DNA of 20,709 bases from IMG/VR virus record IMGVR_UViG_3300025769_001071, positions 1-20,709 of that record. One strand, given 5' to 3'. Below are positions 1-6,178 of the stretch, piece by piece. Numbering within the stretch: position 1 is the first letter of the stretch; each line of letters opens with the position of its first letter. The stretch comes from a virus. The notes under the pieces are model-generated. The model was not told the origin of the DNA and ran no database searches. It was given only the letters and a program-made list of their open reading frames with translations. The position numbers and the translations under genes are program-made.

Positions 1-1
1 A

Positions 2-85
2 CCACTCGACCCAACCAACCGCCACTACGCCGAAATCATGCGCCAAGTAGAAGCTGGCACACTTACCATACAGGACGCAGACTAA
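2..85 (+). CDS. C-terminal end of an unknown protein (partial)
   Basis: An open frame enters from the left edge and ends at TAA 83-85. Only the last 27 residues are visible, ending in TLTIQDAD, and they carry no recognisable motif. The stop overlaps the ATG of the next gene (TAATG), so the two are probably co-translated. Its position before the lysis cassette suggests a late gene, perhaps the end of the structural or tail module, but the visible part cannot show its function. Confidence 0.6.
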   Translation, partial: PLDPTNRHYAEIMRQVEAGTLTIQDAD

Positions 86-258
86 TGGAAAGCAAGACCG
101 TACAAGACATAGCTATTGGTGCTGGAGCAATTAGTGCCCCAATGTGGGTGACTAGCGCGACTGCTTGGGTCGAGCTTTTGGTCATGTGCGGTGGTCTTGT
201 TTTGGTAGGGATTCGTATTTGGCAAGCATTGCGAGAACGCAGCAATGGAACCGATTAG
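85..258 (+). CDS. Small holin-like membrane protein (57 aa)
   Basis: The ATG overlaps the previous stop (TAATG), and the frame ends at TAG 256-258, inside the next gene. The 57-residue product has a short polar N-terminus, a hydrophobic Gly/Ala-rich stretch at about residues 9-22, a clear membrane segment at about 28-45, and a charged C-terminus (RIWQALRERSNGTD). This size and topology match class II phage holins, which pierce the inner membrane to release endolysin. A second holin candidate lies at 1139, so this protein could be holin, antiholin or an unrelated membrane protein. The call rests on hydropathy and on the lysis-gene neighbourhood only. Confidence 0.6.
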   Translation: MESKTVQDIAIGAGAISAPMWVTSATAWVELLVMCGGLVLVGIRIWQALRERSNGTD

Positions 259-715
259 TGCCGCCCTTACTGGAATAGCTTTAGTTCAGAAGTCTGTAGA
301 TTTTATCAAATCGAATATCTCCACAGCCAACGACATCAAGGACATTGCTGGTGCCTTAGATGGGCTTTTTGCTGGTGAAAAACAGGTGCAAAAAGAGCGT
401 TTTTCTGACAAATCTATGCTGGGGCAAACAAAGGATGCCGCATCTAAAGTCATAGATGCCAAACTTGCTGCCGAAGCTATGCAAGAGATGCGAACACTCA
501 TCAATCACCGCTTCGGGCACGGTACTTTTCAGCAAATTATTGCAGAGCGCAACAAGGCTATCAGGGAAGAGAAAGAACGCATTGCCGAACAGAAGCGCAT
601 ACTCCGCAAACGTCAGCAGGAGCGCAAAGAAATGATGATGATTGCGGGTTCTGTTGTTGGTGGTATCGGCATCTTCTTCTTACTTCTGTTGGTGTTTTTA
701 ATGACTGACATATAA
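245..715 (+). CDS. Tail-anchored coiled-coil protein of unknown function
   Basis: This 156-residue protein overlaps the end of the preceding small membrane gene by 14 bases. The N-terminal half is mixed helical. Residues of about 100-128 form a very charged helix rich in Glu, Lys and Arg, probably a coiled coil. The last 25 residues (about 131-155) are a single hydrophobic segment starting near MMMIAGSVVGGIG. It therefore looks tail-anchored, with a long cytoplasmic domain. The lysis location suggests a role at the envelope, but it is not a classical Rz-type spanin, whose membrane helix is N-terminal. Function unknown. Confidence 0.75.
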   Translation: MEPISAALTGIALVQKSVDFIKSNISTANDIKDIAGALDGLFAGEKQVQKERFSDKSMLGQTKDAASKVIDAKLAAEAMQEMRTLINHRFGHGTFQQIIAERNKAIREEKERIAEQKRILRKRQQERKEMMMIAGSVVGGIGIFFLLLLVFLMTDI

Positions 716-737
716 CTTCATCTGTATAGGACGTATC

Positions 738-1142
738 GTGAGGGGAGCCGTTCAAATCGGCAAAGTGGGGGAGCTTCTGGCTCAAGCTATATTTGAGAGC
801 TTTGGTTATAAAACGGCCTTAGTGAACCATGAAGGCTTTGACCTTATCGTTCTGGATGATGACAGCAACAGCTACAGGGTTGAGGTCAAGGCCGCTTCTA
901 GTCAGGACGGAAAAAGCAGACGATACAACTTTATGACATCCCGTGGGAGTAGGCAGAAGCGCATCATTACAGATGATGATGCAGACATAATCTGTTATGT
1001 GGCTTTGGACGCGAGGCGCATTGTGGTAAGATGCGTCAGAACCATAACAAAGAAAAAGACGAAAGTTTCTTGTTGTGAGTTTGAGGTGGATGAAAACGCC
1101 CAGATAAGACGGGCTTTTACAGAGGTTAAAAAGAGGCGATGA
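738..1142 (+). CDS. PD-(D/E)XK-fold nuclease-like protein
   Basis: The frame starts at GTG 738; no in-frame ATG lies early enough to keep the motifs. The order of conserved residues fits the PD-(D/E)XK nuclease core: Glu12 in a GELLAQ helix, Asp35 in GFDLIVLD, then Glu49 and Lys51 in YRVEVKAAS. The C-terminal third is basic and ends in KKRR. Such proteins in phages include resolvases, repair nucleases and restriction-like enzymes; the exact substrate cannot be told. It sits inside the lysis cassette and overlaps the following holin gene by 4 bases (ATGA), so it is translated with lysis genes. A late role in resolving DNA before packaging or degrading host DNA would fit, but this is inference. 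Confidence 0.65.
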   Translation: MRGAVQIGKVGELLAQAIFESFGYKTALVNHEGFDLIVLDDDSNSYRVEVKAASSQDGKSRRYNFMTSRGSRQKRIITDDDADIICYVALDARRIVVRCVRTITKKKTKVSCCEFEVDENAQIRRAFTEVKKRR

Positions 1143-1525
1143 TTAACTTATTGACTGCCGTTGCTGGTATAGCTGGGAATTGGGTAGATGGTAAAGTACA
1201 GGAAACGAAAGCAAAGTCACGAGCGCGTGTCGCGGATGCAGAGGCACGTGCGGAAGTATCAAAAAGAGTCGCGGAAGGAACGCAACAGTGGGAGAACACT
1301 ATGGCAGACTCGACCAAAGACTCATGGAAAGACGAGCTTGCCCTTGTGGTGCTATTATTGCCCCTGCCCTTCGCGCTTTATGAACCGACGCGGGAGGGTG
1401 TGCGAGAGGCTTTCGTAATCCTTGAGAGCTTGCCTGACTGGTATCAATATCTTCTGTTCATCGCTATCTCTGCCAGCTTCGGCATCAAGGGGGCAGACAA
1501 ACTGATGAGCTTGCGGGGAAAGTGA
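1139..1525 (+). CDS. Holin, 3TM Gram-negative type
   Basis: This 128-residue protein has a short hydrophobic N-terminus (about 1-14), an Ala/Glu/Arg-rich helical middle, and two strong membrane segments at about 66-82 and 101-120, separated by a loop with LPDWYQ. This pattern resembles the GTA_holin_3TM family found in phages and gene transfer agents of Gram-negative bacteria. It would form the inner-membrane lesion that lets the endolysin out. The start overlaps the previous gene (ATGA), and the stop overlaps the M15 endolysin frame, so the holin and endolysin are directly coupled. The family call is from overall pattern and context. Confidence 0.7.
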   Translation: MINLLTAVAGIAGNWVDGKVQETKAKSRARVADAEARAEVSKRVAEGTQQWENTMADSTKDSWKDELALVVLLLPLPFALYEPTREGVREAFVILESLPDWYQYLLFIAISASFGIKGADKLMSLRGK

Positions 1526-1527
1526 CA

Positions 1528-1992
1528 ATGAGCAATCGCTTATCTGAGCATTTCACGCTGGGTGAGATGACAAAGAGTCAGACCGCCACGCGACTTGGCA
1601 TAGACAACAGCCCCTCAGAAGAACACAAAGCCTCTATGAAGGCTCTCTGTGATAATGTGCTAGAGCCTGTCAGGAAACGCTTTGGTCGCCCTGTAATCAT
1701 CTCTAGCGGCTACAGAAGCCCATCTCTGTGTGAGGCTATCGGCAGTAAGACGACAAGCCAACACGCGAAAGGCGAGGCGGCAGACTTTGAGGTGATTGGT
1801 GTGTCCAACTATGAGGTCGCCAAGTGGGTGCAGGACAATCTCAGCTTTGACCAGATTATCCTTGAGTTCCATAACCCTGAAGACCCTCAGAGCGGTTGGG
1901 TGCATTGTAGCTACAAGAACAGAGCAGACAATCGCAACGCATCATTGAGCTATGATGGCAAGTCTTACACATTAGGGCTAGGCAATGGCTGA
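1528..1992 (+). CDS. Endolysin, M15 family peptidase
   Basis: The protein is a zinc D-Ala-D-Ala peptidase of the M15 type, which cuts peptide cross-bridges of peptidoglycan during lysis. The typical metal site is visible: His79 and Asp86 in SQHAKGEAADF, and His126 in GWVHCSYK. The catalytic Glu may be Glu113 in IILEF. The SGYRSP segment (about 60-65) before the first ligand is also characteristic. At 154 residues it is a lone catalytic domain without signal peptide, so it depends on a holin. ATG 1528 is chosen because GGGGAAAG at 1515-1522 is well spaced from it; a GTG at 1522 in frame lies too close to that site. It overlaps the next gene by 8 bases. Confidence 0.9.
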   Translation: MSNRLSEHFTLGEMTKSQTATRLGIDNSPSEEHKASMKALCDNVLEPVRKRFGRPVIISSGYRSPSLCEAIGSKTTSQHAKGEAADFEVIGVSNYEVAKWVQDNLSFDQIILEFHNPEDPQSGWVHCSYKNRADNRNASLSYDGKSYTLGLGNG

Positions 1993-2401
1993 GAAGAGTA
2001 AATATACCAAGCCGAAGCTGCGAGAACGCCTGAAAAACAAGATTATGGCTGGCAGCAAGGGTGGTAAGGCTGGGCAGTGGTCTGCGCGTAAGGCTCAGAT
2101 GCTGGCACAGCAATACAAGGCGGCTGGCGGTGGCTATCGTGGCGGCAAGGGTAAGAAGCAGAAGAGCCTTTCCAAGTGGACTAAAGAGGAGTGGGGCACC
2201 AAGTCTGGCAAGCCCTCTGTGCAGGGCAAGAAGGCTACTGGTGAGCGTTATCTGCCCAAGAGGACACGACAGAAGCTGTCTGCGGCTGAGTATCTTGCTA
2301 CGTCTGCCAAGAAGCGGCGTGATATGAAAAAAGGAAAGCAGTTCTCTAAGCAACCCAAGAAGATTGCGAAGAAAACTGCCAGACTCCGTAAGAAGTCGTA
2401 A
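1985..2401 (+). CDS. Basic DUF5872-like protein
   Basis: This 138-residue protein is extremely rich in Lys, Arg and Gly. It contains KAGQWSARKAQ (about 28-38), a Gly-rich stretch near 48-56, and WTKEEWGTKSGKPS followed by TGERYLPK (about 65-92), a combination I associate with DUF5872-type proteins of phages and large viruses. The C-terminus is almost all Lys, Arg, Gln and Ser. Such composition suggests nucleic-acid binding, perhaps DNA condensation or packaging, but no function is established here. It is the last gene of the plus-strand lysis block and faces the minus-strand recombination operon. Confidence 0.7.
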   Translation: MAEKSKYTKPKLRERLKNKIMAGSKGGKAGQWSARKAQMLAQQYKAAGGGYRGGKGKKQKSLSKWTKEEWGTKSGKPSVQGKKATGERYLPKRTRQKLSAAEYLATSAKKRRDMKKGKQFSKQPKKIAKKTARLRKKS

Positions 2402-2525
2402 GTGTCGCCTAAATTTCCTGTCAATGCTTTAAGGCTGTTCAGGTTTGCGTACATCAGACCCCTATAGTTAACCATGCTAGGGCAGAAGTCTGACTAACGA
2501 TTTAGGCTGTCAAGCGACGCACTTA
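2399..2525. repeat. Nested inverted repeats between convergent operons
   Basis: The space between the stops at 2401 and 2561 can fold as a nested structure. TAAGTG (2399-2404), TCGC (2405-2408) and CCTAAAT (2408-2414) face CACTTA (2520-2525), GCGA (2514-2517) and ATTTAGG (2500-2506), with bulges on the right side. Inside, CAGAC (2455-2459) faces GTCTG (2488-2492), and CCCTA (2460-2464) faces TAGGG (2478-2482). No T-tract marks a simple intrinsic terminator on either strand. It may be a bidirectional RNA structure or a small RNA. No gene is apparent in the rest of 2526-2560. Confidence 0.45.
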
Positions 2526-2560
2526 CTCACCGCCAAAGAAATAACAGCCACCCTGATTCC

Positions 2561-2740
2561 TTAATCTTCCAAAGACTGCAAAACCTGAGACAGTATGCTT
2601 GTGCTGTCTGCAAGGCTTTCTTTGACCTTTTCGTTCTTCATTGCGTCAAAGCCTTCGCGTGTTTCGTTCAACTCCTGCAAAGCCTTTGTCTGCTTCAGCA
2701 CCGTGTCTGTGTGCATGTCCAGTATCTTAATTAAGTCCAT
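2561..2740 (-). CDS. Small helical protein of unknown function (59 aa)
   Basis: The last gene of the minus-strand operon. ATG 2740 is chosen because AAGGGG lies just upstream in the end of the previous gene, whose stop is only one base from this start; the longer reading frame would begin inside that gene. The product is polar and helical (MDLIKILDMH at the start, LSQVLQSLED at the end), with regular Leu and Thr spacing that suggests a coiled coil. No family recognised. Confidence 0.6.
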   Translation of the reverse strand: MDLIKILDMHTDTVLKQTKALQELNETREGFDAMKNEKVKESLADSTSILSQVLQSLED

Positions 2741-2741
2741 A

Positions 2742-2939
2742 TCATTTCCCCTTGTTAAAAAACTTACGCTGACCAAGTAGGTGGACAGCTTCTTTTGCTA
2801 GATTATACAGTGCCCTTTCGGACATCCCTACTACTGTATAGTTCACCCCATCCTTGACGCAAATCTCTGCTGCCAAGTTATCGTCTGGAGAGCCTCTCAG
2901 GTACACCAAGGTTATATCGTCTATCTCACTCACGCTCAC
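2742..2939 (-). CDS. Small protein of unknown function (up to 65 aa)
   Basis: The frame can begin at GTG 2939 or GTG 2933. The second is better spaced from GGAGA, and both overlap the end of the upstream gene. The product contains short alternating hydrophobic segments (ITLVYL, NYTVVGM) and a helix (ERALYNLAKEAVHLLG). The last part resembles the helix PMSSRQLYKLAHYALSVA at the C-terminus of the zinc protein at 4054-4395, with shared S-R-LY-LA-A spacing. These two operon genes may therefore share a small C-terminal domain. Function unknown. Confidence 0.55.
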   Translation of the reverse strand: MSVSEIDDITLVYLRGSPDDNLAAEICVKDGVNYTVVGMSERALYNLAKEAVHLLGQRKFFNKGK

Positions 2940-3111
2940 TCTCCAATCTCTCTAGGGATTTCAGAAGCTCCTCTTGCTCTATGCAGAGGGTTTCGTATTT
3001 CTGCTCAAGGGCATATCCTTGGATACGCCATTGACCGTCTTGCTGGTACATATTGCAGTTCTCTTCAATGTACTCTATCTCGACAGTCAAATCATCCAGC
3101 CTAGAGTACAT
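2926..3111 (-). CDS. Small acidic coiled-coil protein (61 aa)
   Basis: The reading frame is open up to 3237, but ATG 3111 is preferred. It lies 13 bases after the stop of the zinc-finger gene at 3125 and is preceded by GGAAGAG, whereas a longer version would overlap that gene by over 100 bases. The product is rich in Glu and Leu (LDDLTVEIEYIEENC at the N-terminus, EELLKSLERLESERE at the C-terminus) and is probably a coiled coil. An alternative start at 3237 has a good AAGGAG (3247-3252), so a 103-residue form cannot be excluded. Function unknown. Confidence 0.5.
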   Translation of the reverse strand: MYSRLDDLTVEIEYIEENCNMYQQDGQWRIQGYALEQKYETLCIEQEELLKSLERLESERE

Positions 3112-3124
3112 CTCTTCCAAGTCT

Positions 3125-3331
3125 TCAGAGTTCTCCGAAGTCAGGGATGTCGTTTGACCGCCAAAGTTGTAATCCACACGAGTAATGTGCTGTATGATAT
3201 GCCCCATCCTTGTAAAAAACTGCCCAATCGTGTCCATCTATATCTACTCCTTGCCCACATCCTTGGCATCTGTCTCGTCTAATAGTTTTGCGAGAGCCTC
3301 TCTTGCCTTTTGCTTTCTTAGTTTTAGCCAT
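3125..3331 (-). CDS. Zinc-finger protein, CxxC...HxxHxxC type
   Basis: This 68-residue protein has a Lys/Arg-rich N-terminal tail (1-21) followed by a compact metal-binding module: Cys22 and Cys25 in RCQGCGQ, then His46, His49 and Cys52 in YHTAHYSCG. The Trp, Phe and Tyr residues between them look like a small beta core. The basic tail suggests nucleic-acid contact. The start is 6 bases after the stop of the DnaA-like gene, with AAGGA overlapping that stop region, which supports the gene model. An out-of-phase frame at 3244-3504 overlaps its first third. Function not known. Confidence 0.65.
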   Translation of the reverse strand: MAKTKKAKGKRGSRKTIRRDRCQGCGQGVDIDGHDWAVFYKDGAYHTAHYSCGLQLWRSNDIPDFGEL

Positions 3332-3337
3332 CCCTGA

Positions 3338-3850
3338 CTATCCTTCGGGACAGACGAGATTTCCAACAGCTTCCACTCCGCTTGCAAAGCACGGTTCCTC
3401 CAAGTCTCTGCTTCTCTCTTCCAGTGCTTCTTGGATTTTTCGTTTAATCTCTTCAGCACCTTCTCTAGCCTCTCTCTTTTTTTCTGCTTCATATTGCTCT
3501 GCAAGCTCCTTTGCCATCATTACCATGTCTTTATACATATCGTTCTGGCGCATAAGTTGTATGCACCTGTTGCGTCCCCACAGTACAGTCGTGTGGTCGC
3601 GTTCAACCATCTCACCAATGCGGGGCAGACTGCTTCTAGTCTTGAGCCAGCACAGGTAGTACATGGCTTGCCGTGCCCGTGCTACATAGGCTGGGCGGCG
3701 TTTGCTTTTCAACGTAGACTCGTCCACCATGAAGACATCACCGACAGCCTTTATGACAGAAGCTACAGAGACAATATCCTCATCATCGTAGAAGACTTCC
3801 TGACCGTCATCACCCTTCATGTTTACTTTTACCTCAACATTTACTTTCAT
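3338..3850 (-). CDS. Stand-alone DnaA domain IV (DnaA-box-binding) protein
   Basis: Residues of about 26-105 match the C-terminal DNA-binding domain of the replication initiator DnaA. They include KSKRRPAYVARARQAMYYL (48-66) and the DnaA signature IGEMVERDHTTVLWG, with Arg84, Asp85, His86, Thr87, Thr88 and Val89. The AAA+ ATPase and helicase-loading domains are absent; residues 105-150 are a charged coiled coil instead. It should recognise DnaA-box-like DNA without being able to open an origin. It might steer host DnaA, silence host initiation or regulate phage genes. It lies in the recombination operon, 3 bases after the preceding gene. The domain call is firm; the role is inference. Confidence 0.85.
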   Translation of the reverse strand: MKVNVEVKVNMKGDDGQEVFYDDEDIVSVASVIKAVGDVFMVDESTLKSKRRPAYVARARQAMYYLCWLKTRSSLPRIGEMVERDHTTVLWGRNRCIQLMRQNDMYKDMVMMAKELAEQYEAEKKREAREGAEEIKRKIQEALEERSRDLEEPCFASGVEAVGNLVCPEG

Positions 3851-3853
3851 TGT

Positions 3854-4057
3854 TCACGCCCCGTTTTGCTTTGTATCGGTTACAAAAAAATCGCGGTGAA
3901 CGACATCTGTACGATAATTTTCTGGCAAATCGTTTGAATGTTCTTCAACAAGTTCCATAGCTATTTTTTCTGCCTCTAACTCACTTGCCGCTCTAACGTT
4001 AAATTGGAAGCCCTCTTCGTAGGCAACACATACTGTAAAATCTTTTTTACTTGTCAT
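3854..4057 (-). CDS. Small DpnD/PcfM-like protein of unknown function
   Basis: This 67-residue protein begins at an ATG overlapping the previous stop (ATGA). It reads as a beta strand (FTVCVAYEEGFQFNV), then a helix with alternating Ala/Glu (ASELEAEKIAMELVEEH), then a strand near the end (HRDFFVTD). That strand-helix-strand order, with an A-S-x-x-E-A helix start, is reminiscent of small DpnD/PcfM-like domains common in mobile elements. The similarity is loose and gives no function. Confidence 0.6.
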   Translation of the reverse strand: MTSKKDFTVCVAYEEGFQFNVRAASELEAEKIAMELVEEHSNDLPENYRTDVVHRDFFVTDTKQNGA

Positions 4058-4395
4058 TGTTTGTTTTCCTTCTCATAAGCCTCAGTGTCCATTGCAACAC
4101 TCAGCGCGTAGTGCGCCAGCTTGTATAGCTGCCGTGAGGACATTGGGCGTTGATACGTCTTGCCATTCACATAAACACGCATTGCGCCGTTCATTGGTAT
4201 GGCAATCAGTTCTGGTTCCCTTACTTTTATATCTGGTTCATTATCCATTAGCTGTGCCTTTGATACATAACCTGTCCCATCGCAGTGGGGGCAGGGCTTT
4301 TCGATGTAAGAGTCTCCCTCTCCATCTGATGAAATGTTGATGAGCAGGACTCCGTGCCCATCACACTTACCGCATTTGTAGGCTGTCCCGCTCAT
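4054..4395 (-). CDS. DnaJ-type zinc-finger protein
   Basis: The N-terminal part has two CxxCxGxG-like repeats: Cys8/Cys11 in CGKCDGHG and Cys35/Cys38 in CPHCDGTG. These would bind one zinc ion as half of a DnaJ central domain. No J-domain is present, so it is not a chaperone partner in the classical sense. The C-terminal half has a short beta region (RVYVNGKTYQRP) and a helix (SSRQLYKLAHYALSVA). Start ATG 4395 is used because AGGAG lies 8 bases upstream; a TTG four bases closer is less likely. It overlaps the following gene by 4 bases. Such small zinc proteins recur in phage replication and recombination operons, without a fixed role. Confidence 0.7.
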   Translation of the reverse strand: MSGTAYKCGKCDGHGVLLINISSDGEGDSYIEKPCPHCDGTGYVSKAQLMDNEPDIKVREPELIAIPMNGAMRVYVNGKTYQRPMSSRQLYKLAHYALSVAMDTEAYEKENKQ

Positions 4396-4406
4396 CTTCA
4401 ATACTC

Positions 4407-4652
4407 CTAAAACGGGATTTCGTCATCAAGAGCTTCAGGAGCGGCCTCTGCGCGTTCCTTCTTCTCTTCATGCTTGCCCTTCAAGGCTGGAGCCTTGGGG
4501 TTGTCGCTGTCGTTTTCCCACAGAGCTACCTCTCTGGAAGAGCCATCCATCAGGATGACAGACCCTTTGTACTTGGGGTACTTCCCACCCACTTCGTACT
4601 TCTCATTTAACCAGAGAGATATCTGGCCTCTGTTGTCGTATTTCTGGCTCAT
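4407..4652 (-). CDS. Putative single-stranded DNA-binding protein with SSB-type tip
   Basis: The 81-residue protein has a compact beta-rich first half (ISLWLNEKYEVGG, YKGSVILMDG, REVALWEND), then a Lys/Glu/Ala-rich linker, and ends in DDEIPF. That last hexapeptide matches the acidic C-terminal tip by which bacterial SSB proteins recruit partner enzymes. The first half is shorter than a classical OB fold, so this is either a minimal ssDNA-binding protein or a decoy carrying the SSB tip. It lies directly after ERF with a 4-base overlap (ATGA), which fits a role in strand annealing. The function is inferred from tail and neighbourhood. Confidence 0.65.
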   Translation of the reverse strand: MSQKYDNRGQISLWLNEKYEVGGKYPKYKGSVILMDGSSREVALWENDSDNPKAPALKGKHEEKKERAEAAPEALDDEIPF

Positions 4653-5263
4653 TTCGTTTCCTTTCCGATTTCAGCCTTACGTTTGGCAAACAAGGCAACA
4701 GTGCTGTCTTGCTCCCCCTTCTTCATTGCCTGTAGTTCTTCTTTCACCTCTGTATACAGGGCGTTCAAACCAGCAAGGTCAGGCGTAGCGTTTACACGCT
4801 CCTCAATGGTCTTATTAGGCGACCCCGAAGGCTTGGGAGGGCTAGACTTCGGGGTCTTGGGAGTCTCCGTCGAGGCTCCCTTTTCAAGTTTCGTTGCGGC
4901 GTTTCCGTCATCATCGTAATCGCCAGATGCCATGCCCAGCACTGCGCCGTATGCGTAACGCCGTGCGTAGGTGATGGCACTGCCCATAGACTGCGCGTCT
5001 TGTTTGGCAGAAAAGATGGGCTGGTTTGATGCGATGTGTTCGCCACTTTCGTGCATCAGGATGGTGGTCAAGACAAACTGACCATCAACCAAGTTGGGTG
5101 ATTGAGAGATAGACAGGCCATGCTTTGCCAACACTGGCTTGGCAGAGTTCACATAATCTTCCATCGTGCTGTACTTTGATTTATGAAACGGGTTGAGTCC
5201 CGTCTGCGGTACAGTGCTAAACTCACCCTGTGCCGCGCTCAATGCTTTTGCTAGATTTTCCAT
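4649..5263 (-). CDS. erf: ERF-family single-strand annealing protein
   Basis: This 204-residue protein matches the ERF (essential recombination function) family, which anneals complementary single strands for phage recombination and genome circularisation. Family hallmarks are visible in order: NPFHKSKYSTMEDY (24-37), KPVLAKHGLS (42-51), TTILMHESGEHI (66-77), and the strongly conserved GSAITYARRYAYGAVLG (94-110) followed by DYDDDGN. The C-terminal half is a Pro/Lys/Ser-rich linker and a helical tail, typical of the family. Its ATG overlaps the stop of the RecB-like nuclease gene by one base (TAATG), and the SSB-like gene follows. This nuclease-annealase-SSB order is a classic recombination set. 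Confidence 0.9.
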   Translation of the reverse strand: MENLAKALSAAQGEFSTVPQTGLNPFHKSKYSTMEDYVNSAKPVLAKHGLSISQSPNLVDGQFVLTTILMHESGEHIASNQPIFSAKQDAQSMGSAITYARRYAYGAVLGMASGDYDDDGNAATKLEKGASTETPKTPKSSPPKPSGSPNKTIEERVNATPDLAGLNALYTEVKEELQAMKKGEQDSTVALFAKRKAEIGKETK

Positions 5264-6120
5264 TATATCTTAAACAACTCCTTCGCTTGTTGTAGGTAAT
5301 CATCTGGCATAAACCGCCAGCGAAAGTCGTCCCAGTTTGGTTGTATCCAATACTTCAGGACATTCGGGTCACTGCTGATGGACAGCAGATTCTCCCACAC
5401 AATCGCATTGTGCAGAATCTGGTTAAAATGGTGGTTGAGTGACGCATCAGATAGAAGGTCACAGTTATCTGAGTTGAAGGTCACATAGCCTTCCGTGGTG
5501 GCATACACCAGATTGGCTTTCTTGCCTGTTGCCGCGCTGTACACAGCCACCTGTCTTACATGCTCTGGCTGAGGCACCTCTGGTAGCTTCACCTTCCGCA
5601 CACCACGGCTTCCATCTTTTCTTTCCATGCCAAGACCGTTCCACTTGGTCTTGATTTCGATAAACTCAAAGTCACCAGTCAAATCGACAAAGCCGATAAT
5701 CGGCATGGTCAGCTTTGGATGCTCTACTGTAATTTGCTCTTCAGCAGTCATTGCTTCATTGAACCAGCCACTCGTCAGGCTTAAACAACCCTCAGTGCCA
5801 TTGGCGACCATAGCCTCAACGTCCTCAACGTATCTGTCACGCTTTATCTCGTCATTATCATCGGTGGGGGCGTGTTCTGATATACGCTTCTGAGCCACCT
5901 GTATGGCATCCTCTGGCGCAAGACCATCACACAGGATGCCCTGTATGGCATCGTGAGCGGAGCCACCAGCAATTGCTGGAACATTGGTAGGGATATTCTT
6001 ACGCTCGTCTTTGAGGTAAACGTACTCAAACAGGCGTAGACAGATAGGCTTCTCGTACTGGCTTGGAGAGCCATGCGTAAGCCCAATTGCGGCGATGTTT
6101 GCCTGTAGTTTTTCTCTCAT
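5263..6120 (-). CDS. RecB/Cas4-like PD-(D/E)XK exonuclease
   Basis: The 285-residue protein has the motif order of RecB-type nucleases: His56 in GGSAHDAIQ, Asp146 in GFVDLTGD, Glu155 and Lys157 in FIEIKTKW, then the motif Gln190-x3-Tyr194 in RQVAVYS. It would resect double-stranded ends to give single strands for the ERF protein encoded next. Start ATG 6120 is chosen because AAGGAG lies 8 bases upstream; the open frame continues to 6219 but would overlap the upstream gene. No cysteine cluster of the Cas4/AddB iron-sulphur kind is obvious. Confidence 0.85.
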   Translation of the reverse strand: MREKLQANIAAIGLTHGSPSQYEKPICLRLFEYVYLKDERKNIPTNVPAIAGGSAHDAIQGILCDGLAPEDAIQVAQKRISEHAPTDDNDEIKRDRYVEDVEAMVANGTEGCLSLTSGWFNEAMTAEEQITVEHPKLTMPIIGFVDLTGDFEFIEIKTKWNGLGMERKDGSRGVRKVKLPEVPQPEHVRQVAVYSAATGKKANLVYATTEGYVTFNSDNCDLLSDASLNHHFNQILHNAIVWENLLSISSDPNVLKYWIQPNWDDFRWRFMPDDYLQQAKELFKI

Positions 6121-6178
6121 TCCCTTTTCTCCTTGTCCACATAATGCACATGCAAAGTGGATAGTCAATACATTTCTT

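Noticed and set aside
2248-2475. Minus-strand frame starting MVNYRGLMYANLNSLK
   Set aside because: The first 25 residues look protein-like, but two thirds of it is antisense to the DUF5872-like gene, with no ribosome site of note.
3244-3504. Lys/Trp-rich 86-residue frame on the minus strand
   Set aside because: It overlaps the DnaA-like gene by 166 bases and the zinc-finger gene by 88 in another frame, and those have recognisable motifs. Kept as a finding only.
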